64,000 nt of DNA from Larus michahellis (taxonomy: Eukaryota; Chordata; Aves; Charadriiformes; Laridae): contig NC_133897.1 of assembly GCF_964199755.1 (NCBI RefSeq), forward strand, positions 133,986,125 to 134,050,124, in the 5' to 3' direction. The notes beneath the pieces are model-generated. The model searched no databases and was not told the DNA's origin. It was given only the letters and a program-made list of their open reading frames with translations. Shown here one piece after another: positions 23,871-35,966 of this stretch. The position numbers and the translations under genes were made by a program. Positions within the stretch are counted from its first letter, which is position 1. Each line of letters starts with the position of its first letter.

Positions 23871-26800
23871 AGCATCAAACTTTACAGCATATATTTTGTG
23901 CCATCTGAAAAGCAAGAGAAGACAGCACTGTCTGCCTGTCTTGGTGTTATAATTACCTTTACCTGTGGGTTTCCCCACCTTTTCAAGGAAGACACAATGC
24001 ACTGCGAGCAAATTCCAGAAAGTCACACTACAATCAAAGACAATGACCCAGAACAAAATTTCAGGATCACCAACGGTTTGGATAATTTTTCTGTATCGTC
24101 TTTATCATAGGAAATTACACCATAAGCTGCTTTAAAAAATATTATTTCCCTAAACACAGTTTATGTCTTGGCTCTGAAAACATATAGAAAGACCATATGC
24201 TTTCATTTGCATGATCCGTTTTGTCATTTTAACTGGTATCAGCCAAGAATTTTCTGTATAAATTGAAGATTCCACCTTCCATCACTGAAATGTTTATTAA
24301 TCTTCCTTTACTGTTGAAAAAAAGAGTGCAGTCCTAAGTGAATGGATTTATTATAATTTAATAATCATTCCTTTATTTTACTCTTTTTGTTGCCGTTGAC
24401 TGACCACTTGTTTCTAGACAACAAATTTCAAGGATTTAGGGGATCAGTTTTCTCCTCCTGAAGACAACTATAATTGAAGTTTCTTCACAAAGACTTTAGT
24501 GTCATCAATCAAACACTGAAATATTTGGGATTTTTTTTTTTTATTAAGAAGAGATTGTTAAATCAAGAGAAAAAATAAACACTTTCACTTTGTTATCTAG
24601 TTAGCTTATGGGTTTATAGAGAAGGTCAGGAAGAAAAGCGCATTTTTGAATCAAGTACTTTTCTATATAATGGGGACATCTGATCTTCCTGTTTCTGATC
24701 TTTTATGATATGTACAAATCCTTATTCCTTCACGCAGTTAATACAATTTTCTAGTATGAAACTGTCAACCACGTATTCTGTAAAAAGTATCTCTCTTTTG
24801 CATAGGCTGTCAAGGGATGTCAGAACCAAAAAATCTCCCAGTTACCCTCTTTCAAACCTGTATTTCTCATATGCAAGCAAGTTGGCAATAAGCATGCTCC
24901 TGGAGACTCATCAAGAAACAAGGCAAGAAGTTACTATTCTTCATTCTGGCCCTGAGTTCGTTCTGAACACCTTCAGCCACTTTGTGAGTTTGGCAAGCTC
25001 CAGCACTGTCTGAGAGGCCCAAGCTGCTTGGCTGCCTTTTCGCTCAGTGTTGCCATCAACATGTCTGTCCCTGCAGGTAGGAGGAGGTTTTCTGTCACTG
25101 TCTGAGATTTGCAATTCAGGAGATCACACACTGAGGTCCAAATGTTTTAGTGTGCATGGGGTATCATTTACATGGTTTATTTTCTGATTTTTAGCTAATT
25201 CTCTTCTGCCTGTGATGTCAAAATCCTTTATTTTTAGGAAGAAGCAAAGACCAGCTGTTTTATAATTTTTGGTAGCTAAGGCTTTGTATTGCAAGACTCA
25301 GCAAAGTCCCTGACCACAACCTTTCAAGATGATTTTGCATTGCTCCCTGTTATGGGATGCTCTGGACTTGGAAGCAGAGACAATTCTGTGACCTAGCGTA
25401 AAACCGCTGGCACCTAAATCTGGAAGATGACCGCATAGAAAAAAGGGAAAAAAAAAATGAACCGGAAAGAAGATGCTCTTGCAGCTTGCTTTGCTGCAGT
25501 CAGATCTCTATTAAAGAGGTTTATAGGAAAGTTTTTGTTAATCCAAGGGAAAATTTTAAGTAGCTTCAGAAATATCAATTAATTCTTGAGGAAAAGCCAT
25601 CTGTGTGGCAGCGGTAAATTTGCAGACCTCTACAGTCCTCCCAAAAGCATTCTTAAAAAACATGAAGAGACTTCTGTGGCAATTCAGGAGAGGAGGAGTG
25701 AAAGAGGAATGAAAAGTGTTGAGGAATATTCTGTGCCATCACTGAAGACATCGTATGGCTGAACTTGCCTTTTATAGTCATTTTTCATGGAGTCCTGAAA
25801 AGTATTCCATGGATCTCATTCAGACTGAGAGGCCAGATTTCAGAAATCACCACTACAAAGTGCTATCCAGTGAGTGGTGCAAAATGCTGTTAGTTTCACC
25901 CCTTTTTATTTATTCCGAATTTTTTCATAAGAATCATTTACAAGAAGCAATTACCAGTGTAAATGAAACCAGAAGCAAAGAGTGTCTGGTACTGAGAGGT
26001 ACTACTAGAAAGGAAAATATATCTTTCTGGAGACAGGGAGGGAGATACTTATGGACAGGATAGTGTCTAGTACTCCCTTCTTCTGCAGTTCATTTCTGTA
26101 GTACTACTGTGCGCACTTTTCTTATGAAAAGCTTACCCTCACAAATCTGCTAGAGTCCATAAAATTCCCACCTAATCCAAATGGATCAACCAAAGAATTG
26201 AATGGTAACATTAGAGGAGTATAGGCATATATTTATAAGCATGTAGTTTGTAATGTATGGGTGCAGGGGATGGGGAAGCAAATAAAAAATTATTACTATC
26301 GTTAAACAGTAAAAGCATCAATATTAAATCATGCAGTCTTCCTGAAAGAGGGACCAGACTTGTAGGGTGACTTGTATAAGCACATTTCTGTTACTTCCTG
26401 GGATAAAAATTAATGGAATACTCTCCTAAGAATTTCAACTACAGAAAGGACCTGAAGGGTATTGTCTTCTATTTTCTCCCACTTTACCTGTTTTCTCTTG
26501 GTGGTCAACACCTTTACTGAAGGCACAAAATAAGTCTGATTTATATAGGTCTGCCCTACATATAGCTGATGGGCCACTAATAGTTATCTATCCATTAAAA
26601 TCTGCAGTTTATGTTCTGGAAGAAATTAATGAATTCAACCAGATACGATTTTATGAAATGTATTATGTTAAATCTGAAATATGAAATACAGAAAGCCATG
26701 ATTAAACAGCTGTAAAATACGTTTGCATTTGTGTGGTCTAAACAAATGAGGGACTCAAGAGTCAATATTTCTCCTCACCTCCGTCAGTTTCACAAGATGA

Positions 26801-29800
26801 ATTTTCCTTCCGTTATTTCAAAATTAAAAAATGATTTGTTGGATTGGAAAAATTTACATTTGGCTTGGCTTGGCTTGGCTGTATAGCTGTGGTTAAAACA
26901 AATGGCTTGCCAGAAATCAATTTCCTGTGTCAGGTCCAGCCAGTATGGACACCAAAAACAGGTCTTGAGGAAATCCAAGCGGTAGTTGCTGCATTTATAC
27001 AGGACTCTGATGGATCCTCAAGGGGAGTAATGTCTCTGAGCTTGATGCAGCTTTTCTTGTGGAGATGGGTTTCCTTTTTTTTGCAATATACCTTTGCACT
27101 GAACTTGGCTGAGAGGAAAGCTTTCTAAAACCACTGTTCCCAAACCGAATCTTTGACATATGCGCCTGTTTGTCACTGTGATTTCATGAGTTGGTTTGCA
27201 CCCCAATAGTAGACTTAGTCTTCAAAATGTTCTGTCATCAGCAAAGGTTTTTGATGACATATGCAACCCTTTTCAACACATGACGTCATCTCTTAGTCAA
27301 TTAAAATAAAATAGCACAGAGTACTGAATTAAAACAGCAAGCCAAAGCTTAAAAGACCTGTCCTGTTTTAATTTTCTCAGTTCAATAAACCCTTGGCTCT
27401 TTTCTAGCTTCACCAAATTATCCTGGATTGCATTGTCCTAACTGCCGGAAGAACAAGAAACTGGAATACACTAGTTAGTTTTCTCAAGCAGTGTCTCGCA
27501 TCCAAATACAAATAGGACAAGGTTTCTGGTCATAGAAATATCATCCATAATGTCTGTGTGACGAGTTGTCACTAAGGATACATGTCTCGTCAGACATGCA
27601 CTACATTTCCAAAGCAGTTCTGGTAACAAGTTGTTATTTTTGATAATTCATTAATGTAAATTCTAAAATATCTGTTTAAGCTGTACTCAGAAAACTCAAC
27701 TTAATTCAGTTCAATGAAATTGCTGCATACTGGGGGGCACCCTGAAACTTCTCTAAGGGCCACATTGTCTGTTCAGACAGCAAATCTAGAACCATGGTCT
27801 CAAATGTGGTTAAAATGATTTTTAAGCATCTTGTATATCCAGGCTTGACTTCTCATATGACCTTCCTCATTGTCTGCATTCAGACAATTTGCAGCCTGTC
27901 CACCTGGCAGCCATATAAACATGGGGCAGATCTGGGAGCACACACATCTCCCACTTTCTCTTGTGACTACTCCTTCAGAGTGGTGCAGACATGGTTTCTC
28001 AGCCTGGTATCATTGCTTTTTAATTCTTATATTTTCTTCTCATTGCTACCAGAAGATTTTTTTTTTTTTGCCACGATTTGGACAAACACTTGAACACCTT
28101 TTCTGCAATTTTGGTCAGGCCCTCAATGTTACCTGTGTCTTTCAAGAGTCAAAGTCCCTGGGTTTGTGTTTCCCCACATTTGTATGTGTCCATACTTTTA
28201 CAGTGGTCTCATTTCTGCATATTATCTTTTACCCTCTCTGGTTCTCATCTGGAGATAATTTAGGTCTCTCCAGGCTATCCAGATAGACTCTATGCCAACA
28301 GGTGGGTATTTGGGAGCACCATTCATTTTCGTTTCTGCCCTAAAAAAACCAGCTAGTGAATTTCAAATTCTCAATTATGCAGACTTTTTAGATAGCACCT
28401 TAACAAGAAGGTGACAAGAAATCTATGTAATTTTTGTCAGCCTTGTGTTTTCAGTCTGTTGCAGGCCATCTTCTTCCATTGGGATTGCTCTCATCCTGTC
28501 TGGCACGCACACACACTGTTCACATTCATTGATTTACATCACCCATAGTGGTGGCTTAAATAGTAATAGCAGTTATTCAATACAATATAAAACTTCTTTG
28601 CATGTACTGTTATTTACACAAAAGATGAGCATATTGAGCTGTTGAATAGTAATGTGTAAATACCACCTACAATGTTATCATGTTGCTTTTGTTGTTTACG
28701 GTGTCCTATGTTGCTGTCAGGACTACACATACATCTATTGTGACATTACCATTCTCAAACTCATATACAATGTGTTAGTGATATTCAGCATGTAACCATT
28801 ACATGACTTTTCCTGGAGGAATATCTAGTTTTCTCTGGGACAAAAAACAGCAACAAAGGTTGATAGGCACTTTAAAATGCAATGATTATATGATTCATAA
28901 CATTAATATAATAAAAATATAGTCCTGAGGTTCTCTGGCTTGAAAGTATTTTTTATTGGTTTCAGGAGACACCTTATCTTAGAGATAAGATTATCTGTAG
29001 TTGAATATCTATTAATCAATTAAAGGAGCCAGTGCTTTGTTGTTGGCACAAAATATTTTATCTGATTAGTGCAGGTGTAATCAAGAAACATAGTTTTTCC
29101 CTTTCAGAGTGAACAGTTTTGCCAAGTTGATTGCATACCAGGATAACAGCTCTCTTTTTTATTCTTAGTTCATGATTTGTCTTGCTTATTTGGTGCTTGA
29201 CTGCTTTTGTGATATATGATCAACTGCAGATGGAACTTAAACAATTTTCCCCCATCATGGTCTTTACTAAATTTCAAAATTATTTGCAACGGTTCCTCTG
29301 ACCTCTGTGACAACTGCTAGTTTTTTCCGTCTGTGCAGTAACTGTTTCTTAATCAGATACAATTGTTTTCTCAGCAAAGGGACCACCTGCATATATCTGC
29401 TTACGCTTCAGATGTCAGTTTTGACATATTGTTTGCTCAGTAGCATCTTAGAAAGTGCTGCTTAGAGACAGTGCGCGCTCTTTTGGTGCACTGTTCGTTA
29501 TAGTCTGCTAATGCTTTAGTCTTCGCTATTATAACATGAAGTCGGTACTTTAAATGCTGCTTCTTATTAAAATGGAGGCAATGAGATAAGAGCAGAGAAG
29601 CTGGTATGACAGTGACTGCTGCTGGTTGCACTTCACTGGGAGTGTTGGACCAAGGTTGGTATAGACCAGCAGTGCTACTGTAGGCAAATGTCAAAAAGAG
29701 GTTTTTTTCCTTGTTTCTTACAATAATAAAATCTGGCAGTTGTAGCAGACACACAGCCTGGTGAGGACTTTCTGCTTTGGTGACTCCTTCAGCTGTTATT

Positions 29801-29935
29801 AGAAAATTGTCCATAGTGGCATGAATAGACCTTTTAAATAGTGCTGACAAATTGCTCAGGTGGGCGTATCTTCCATTGCGGTAGTTGATAAATACCTGGC
29901 AGATTTGTAGACTGATGGGTGTGAATGAGTAACAG
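23871..29935. other. Gene-free AT-rich intergenic sequence
   Basis: About 6 kb without a recognised gene or transposon. It contains (TGGCT)4 at 26861-26880 and T-runs such as the one near 28058-28069. Open frames are short and unrecognised. Confidence 0.55.
26861..26880 (+). repeat. (TGGCT)4 pentanucleotide repeat
   Basis: Four exact head-to-tail copies of TGGCT. Confidence 0.9.
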
Positions 29936-29937
29936 TA

Positions 29938-30655
29938 TCACAGAATCACAGAGGTTGGAAGGGATCTCTGCCGATCATCTAGTCTAGCCCCCCTGCTCAG
30001 AGCAGGGTGACCATGAGCCATTTGCTCAGGTAGGCATCCAGTCAGATTTTAAATATCTCCAGGGATGGCGACTCCACGATCTCTCTGTGCAACACGTTCC
30101 TGTTGACTACCCTCACAGTAAAAAAGATGTTCTTATATTTAAACGGAATTTTCTGCATTTCAGTTTGTGCTCGTTGACTCTTGTGCTGCCACTAACAAGA
30201 GTTTGGCTTTGTCTGCTTTACCCATTCCCCTGATCAGGTATTGGTACACATTGATAAGGTCCCCCTGATCCTTTTCTTCTCCAGGCTGAACAGTCCCTGC
30301 TCTCTCATTCTCTCCTTGTATGACAGACTCTACAACCCCTTAATCATCTTCTTGACCACTGCCAGATCCACTCCATTGTGTCACGCACCAGGGAGCCCAG
30401 AACTGGGGCCAGCTTTCCAGGTGTGGCCTCACCAGTACTGAGTAGAGGGGACAGATCACCCCCTTGACCTGCTGGCAAGGCTTCTCTTAATGCAGCCTAG
30501 ATGTCATTGGCTTTGCTGCAAGAGGGCATGGCTGGCTTAAGGTCACCTTGTTGTCCACCAGAACCCCCAGATCCTTTTCTGCCAAGGTGTTTTCCAGCCA
30601 GCTGGCCCCCAGCCTGTACTAGTGCTTGAGGCTATCATCCTTGTTGCAGGCAAAA
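29938..30655 (-). mobile_element. CR1 LINE, 3' portion (part of a split copy)
   Basis: A minus-strand CR1 beginning with the reverse-complement octamers TCACAGAATCACAGAGGTTGG at its 3' end and running through the RT C-terminal region to codons for YRLGASWLEN...EKDLGVLVD near 30655. It carries stops and frameshifts. The coding content stops almost exactly where the next CR1 piece (31255-32400) begins, so the two are probably one insertion. Confidence 0.9.
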
Positions 30656-31254
30656 CAGTCTTACTGCCATGAATATTTTCTTAATTTAATTTATTGCTAA
30701 TTAACACAAACTTCTAATGACTGATTTGGTATTGAGAAAAAGAAGACACAAAGAATGAAACAACTGCATAAGTAAACACCTTTCCTCCCAATTCCAAGCT
30801 TCAATGTCCCCTGTGATCACTACAGGTTGGTGTTGTGTGCTTATTGTTCTTTTCTATTGCACTTTGCTTTCTACTGTTTTTTTTTCCTTCCCTTTTCTTT
30901 TTCCTTAGTGTCCCTGCCTGAGCATGGGTGGCTATGGCCGCAGTCCCTCAGAGGTAACCCATGCCCGGTGTGGGTGGCCTGTGTCTGCAGTGCCTCAGGG
31001 GTGGGTATATGTATGTGCCCCTCGCTCCCACCCTACCCTTGTAGCTGCCTGTTTCCTAAATCATCTGATGAGGAGCCCCATGGACTCCTCCAACTGCCTG
31101 AAGTCCTAGTGCACACCAGGGTGCTCATGCCGGTGCCAGAGCTGTTGGAAATTGTATGTGGCCAGCACAGAGCAGTCCGTGGCCTCCTCCCGCACCTGAT
31201 ATCCCTGCAGCCTTCTCCTCCTCATGGGTCATGGCCAGCACACTCCCCAGGCAC
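30656..31254. other. About 0.6 kb of non-CR1 sequence between two CR1 halves
   Basis: This segment separates two colinear pieces of one CR1 element. The first part is AT-rich and the second GC-rich. A diverged two-copy tandem repeat (period about 46 bp, with GGGTGGC cores at 30926 and 30972) lies inside. CAGGCA occurs at both edges (30647-30652 and 31248-31253) and could be a target-site duplication or chance. I recognise no transposon family in it. The 195-aa plus-strand frame at 30827-31414 runs into antisense CR1 and is not called as a gene. Confidence 0.5.
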
Positions 31255-32400
31255 AGGGATTTGCATTTCCTTTGCTGAACTTCCTGTGATTCCCATCAGT
31301 CCATTTCTCCAGCCTGCACAGGTCTCTCTGAATGGCAGCATGACCCTCTGGTGTATAAACTTCTCCTCCCGGTTCTGTAGAGGGTGTGCAACATCTCATC
31401 CTCCAGGTCATTAATGAAGATGTTAAGCGGGACTGACCCCAGTATCAGCCCCTGGGGTACACAACTAGTGACAGTTCTCAGTTGGAGTATGTGCTGCTGA
31501 TCACAATCCTGTGAATGTGACAGTTCAGCCAGTTTTCGCTCCACCTCACTGTCCATTTATATAGTTTGTTTGTGTGGATGACAGGGTCAGAAATCTTGCT
31601 AAAGAAGAGATAAAAACCATCATCTTCTCTCCCCTTGTGCACCAAGCCAGTCATCTCATTGTAGAAGGCTATTGGGTCAGTCAGGCTTGACTTTCCCTTT
31701 GTAAATCCAGGCTCATTACTCCCAATTGCCTTTTTGTCCTTAATATGTTTGGAAATGGTGTTCAGGATTATTTGCTCCACCAACCCTCTGGGGATCAAGG
31801 TGAGGCTGACTGGCCCGCAGTTCCCCAAATCCTCCTTCTTGCCCGTCTTGAAAGTATGAGTGACATTTTCTTTCTTCCAGTCCACAGGAACCTTTCCTGA
31901 TCACCACGACTTTTCAAAGGTGATTGAGAGTGGCCTTGTGGTTGCATCTCCTGGGTCCCTCAGCACACATGGGTGCATCTCATCAGGTCCCATGGATGTC
32001 CAGTTTGTTTAAATGTTCCTTAGCCTGAATGTCTTCCACAGCGGGTAAGCCTTCCATGCTCCAGACTCTCACATGGATCTCAGGGGCTTGAGATTCCTGA
32101 CGACAGATCTTATCAGTAAAGACTGAGCTGAAGTCGACATTGAGTACATTCACCTTTTTCATGTCTTTGTCACTAGGCCTCTTGCCCCATTCAGCAGCAG
32201 GCCCACATTTTTTCCTTTGGCTTCTGTACCCATAGAAGCCCTTCTTGTTGCCCTTCACATCCCTTGCCAGATTCAACTCCAGATGGGCTTTTGCTTTCCT
32301 AGCCCCATCCATGAATGCTCAGACAGTGTCTCTACATTCTTCCTGGGTCATCTGTCCCTTCTTCCTCTTGTCTGTTTCTTTTTAATGTCTGAGTCCCTGG
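31255..32400 (-). mobile_element. CR1 LINE, ORF2 middle portion (part of a split copy)
   Basis: A minus-strand CR1. The frame at 31983-32312 matches the CR1 region between endonuclease and RT (LARDVKGNKKGFY, SVFTDK). The frames at 31478-31885 and 31229-31556 carry the RT fingers and palm (FKTGKKEDLGNCGPVSLT, FTKGKSSLTD, VPQGLILGS, FINDLEDE and AAIQRDLCRLEKW). Several frameshifts and stops break it, and the FADD motif is not intact. The 3' end is absent here but is found at 29938-30655. Confidence 0.9.
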
Positions 32401-35400
32401 TATACTGTCATGGAGACCACAGCTAAACATGGATGAACACTGAAACACAATGGATTTAAAAAATATGTTTCCTTCGCTTCTGATTTTCTGTGATCACTTA
32501 AAATTTAGGGGAAAAAACAGAAGACTCTGTTTCAGCTCCTGTAGTGAAATTTGTTACAGAGTACTGGTGGGTCCTTTGCCTCCCTGCTTACATCCATGAA
32601 AAGCAATCAAGAATTTTTGTAAATTTATAAAAATTCAGCACTAAGACAAAAAAGAACATTCAGCTGCTGGCCAATTACTCTGCAATGATAACCCCATCTC
32701 AGAATAGGGTATATCAAAGCACTCATAGAAGTTATTAATACACCAGTTTGGACCGTATTTCCAATTTTTAATAGCTAGTCTTCTGCAAGAAGGACAGAAA
32801 CTGGAAAGACAGGAAAGGCCATCTCAAAGGGCTTGATCTCTTCTCTGTGTAATGAATTCTGATGAAGCTAGAAAACAAGGCTGCCTTTATGGAGAAATGG
32901 GAAAGGACATAAAAGTAGATATTACCTTAGCACAACAGGGAAAAGCCTGGAAGATGGCCAAGACCTTTTCTGTTTGTGTAACCATTAAGGAAGATTTATT
33001 GATTGTATCTCACGGGACCTAAATTAAGGAAAACATGAAAAAATAGAGTCCATAAATGCTGGAGAGCATGTGGCATATTAAGTATACATACAGTAGGAAT
33101 GGCCTGGCATACCAATAATTTATGGGACAATGAAAAGCAAAAGTTTTAAGACAGTTAGACCCAGGATCTCTCAGTCAGACGAATCTGTTGAGTTACAATC
33201 CTGGACCTATTGATTAAAACTACTACTAGCAGACCAGGGAATGGTAACTTGGCAAAAGAAAAGAGCAGGTTACCCTGTTGTAGTGGGATAAAATGTATCT
33301 TTTTTTTAACTGAGAAAAGTTTTAGGCAACTTTATCTCAGACTGTTCCTAATGTAGCTCCCATTCGTGAAACTTGAACAAAATAACGATAAAAGACTGAC
33401 CAAACAAAAACAGGTCTTTCAAGGTTAATACAGTTTGTTAACTCTTATACAGGAAATTCTTGTATATTGATAACAAAATTACTATGGGCATAATATAAAT
33501 GGGTATGACGTAAGTTTTATCACCGGTGCTGTGAGGCACAAAGCCTGACTATACGTGACCTGTCACTTTAGTACCATCATCTTCCAGATTTCACTAGTAA
33601 AAGATGTTTTCACTTTGGTGAAACTTCTGATTTCACTTCATTCTCTGGTAAAACACGAATTGTTTAGTTGATGTTTAGCTCTTCAGTACATCTGAAGTCT
33701 TGTACTATAAACAGCTGGAAGCACTGAACATTACTAAAGAGTATTAATGAGCTCAGTTGAACTTCAAACCATGCATGAATTTCACTGAGCCTCCATATGT
33801 GCTGAATTTCCGCACAAACCCACTAAATTAAAATATTTTGTGCACTGATACCTCCTCATGCACGCAAATTAATATACATGTACTTTTTGATATCTTGTCA
33901 CAAAAGTCATATGCAAAGAGGGAATCCAATGTTTGCGTGGATAAACACACCCATGTATTTTGAGCAGCCTCTTATAGAAATAGCTAGAATAATATAACAA
34001 AATGACTAGTAAGCGCTACATCTAAATTTATTCTGCAATGCATCTGTTTTCTAGATTTATGATGGACCTGATTTTTCTCCCTACTTTGAGTTTATCCTAT
34101 GGAAACTCCAGTAACTTAAATGGTGCCAGAAGAAAATTTGGCAGAATGTATTTTTCTGTGCAACCAGCTATTCCTCACACAGCCACTTGTGTCTGCCAGC
34201 ATTGCATACAGCATAGAAGTTATGTCCAGATTATGAAAATCAGCAATAAAACTTCACTCTGTATCATACCTAACACTGCTGAGTGCATGAAAGTAGCAGC
34301 GAGAGTTTGCGGGAGAAACAAGAAGAGTCAAATGGTCATTTTGCAGTCAAAATTTATTATGATCATAATTTAGTTTACCAAATAAATTCAAAATCATAAA
34401 ATTATATATATAGAAAAAAATAATGTGCTTGGGCATCTGTAACATTTCTTATTCTGCACTTGACTTTTCCACCATCTAGTGTTTACTCTGAGGATATGTT
34501 ATTGATGCTGTGGGAAGCAGAGCCACTACCTAAGTTCAATATATTGAACATTCTTCAAAGCTGATGTGAAAAATAAATACCAGATAATGACCTTAACATT
34601 TTCCTTTGAGGATGATATGGAGGGTGACTATACCGACAGTGATTAAACATCCTGAAAGATTGATCTGAGACATGTTGGGGAAACCCAGATATTGAGAACA
34701 TCCACCTGTCTGCCAGATGTGTGTTCAGGCAACAAGGGTAAGGAAGGAAGACTACTGCGACAATTAAGCTTCAGGTTCTATTTTTAGACTTGAAAATGTG
34801 AATTACAGTGAGTACGTGGATTTGATTCTTCATAAAACAAACTCTTCTTCATCAGGCTTCTCTTACTTTTGCTCCTTGTGAATGCCCATATAAACACATA
34901 CACATGTAAATACGTTTATTTTAGTCTGTTAGTTACAGGTTCCCTAAGAAACGAGACATCTACATTTGAACATTAGAGGAGCTGCAATTAGTTTGAACAT
35001 TTGGTGTTGTAAAGAAAACCGTACTATTGCAGCTCCTGTGCAGTAGGTTAAACAGAAAGGTTAGAGCAGAAATTCCAGTATTTTATTCATGGCGTGAGAT
35101 CTCATGAGGGGGAAGGGTGTCATAACAAAATTCACCCACAATACACTACAACATGACCACATTAAAAAATGTCCTACAAGGACTCCATGGACTCCAGCTG
35201 GCCTGGGTGCCTCGCTCTGAGCTGTTGCGCTGGAAAGTGATTTTCTAAATAGAAACTTCAAGAAAATTTGCGCTGCAGATATTGAAGACTTATCTGTATC
35301 ACATGTTTTGTGTGAAGAATCGCCTGCTCATGACAGAGAGGAAGTACGTGAGTGCCTGTGAATCACAAGTGTGGTGTCTCACAAGAATCTCCTGTGATTT

Positions 35401-35520
35401 GCCAGACAAGCTAAGACCCTTCTCACAAGCAGATCTAGTGGCCCCCCTGAAAAACATCAAGTGCTGCGAAAAACATGTTCTCTGGTTATCCAGGGGGACA
35501 TGAATATTACAGCAACAACT
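32401..35520. other. Gene-free AT-rich intergenic sequence
   Basis: About 3 kb with no recognised gene, repeat or RNA. The longest plus-strand frame (34038-34373, 111 aa) has no recognisable domain. Confidence 0.55.
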
Positions 35521-35966
35521 CACAGAATCACAGAATCACAGAATCTTCATGGTTGGAAAGGACCCTTAAGATCATCGAGTCCAACCAAACAACCTACAAT
35601 CTCTGCCACTAGAGCATGCCCTGAAGAGCCACATCTAGACGTTTCTTAAACACCTCTAGGGATGGTGACTCAACCACCTCCATGGGCAGGCTGTTCCAGT
35701 GCCTGACCACTCTTTCAGTAAAGTAATTCTTCCTAATATCTAATCTAAACCTCCCCTGCCACAACTTCAGACCATTTCCTCTGGTCCTGTCATTATTCAC
35801 CTGGGAGAAGAGGCCAACACCCACCTCTCTACAACCTCCTTTCAGGTAGTTGTAGAGGGCAATGAGGTCTCCCCTCAGCCTCCTCTTCTCCAAGCTAAAC
35901 ATGCCCAGCTCCCTCAGCCTCTCCTCATACGACCTGTTCTCCAGACCCCTCACCAGCCTGGTAGCT
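35521..35966 (-). mobile_element. CR1 LINE 3' fragment
   Basis: A minus-strand CR1 with three reverse-complement octamers at 35521-35545, then the conserved GGTTGGAAAGGACC block. An uninterrupted 3' coding part of 114 codons (35609-35953) encodes the CR1 C-terminus ([19 protein letters not shown], then [13 protein letters not shown]). It is 5'-truncated near 35966. The well-kept frame suggests moderate age. Confidence 0.94.

Noticed and set aside
30647-31253. Calling 30653-31247 an LTR element because CAGGCA flanks it
   Set aside because: The insert does not begin TG or end CA, no LTR signals are clear, and a 6-base match can occur by chance. It is kept only as an open question.
30827-31414. 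195-aa plus-strand frame
   Set aside because: Its right part is antisense to a CR1 reverse-transcriptase region and its left part is low-complexity hydrophobic sequence. It is not a credible gene.
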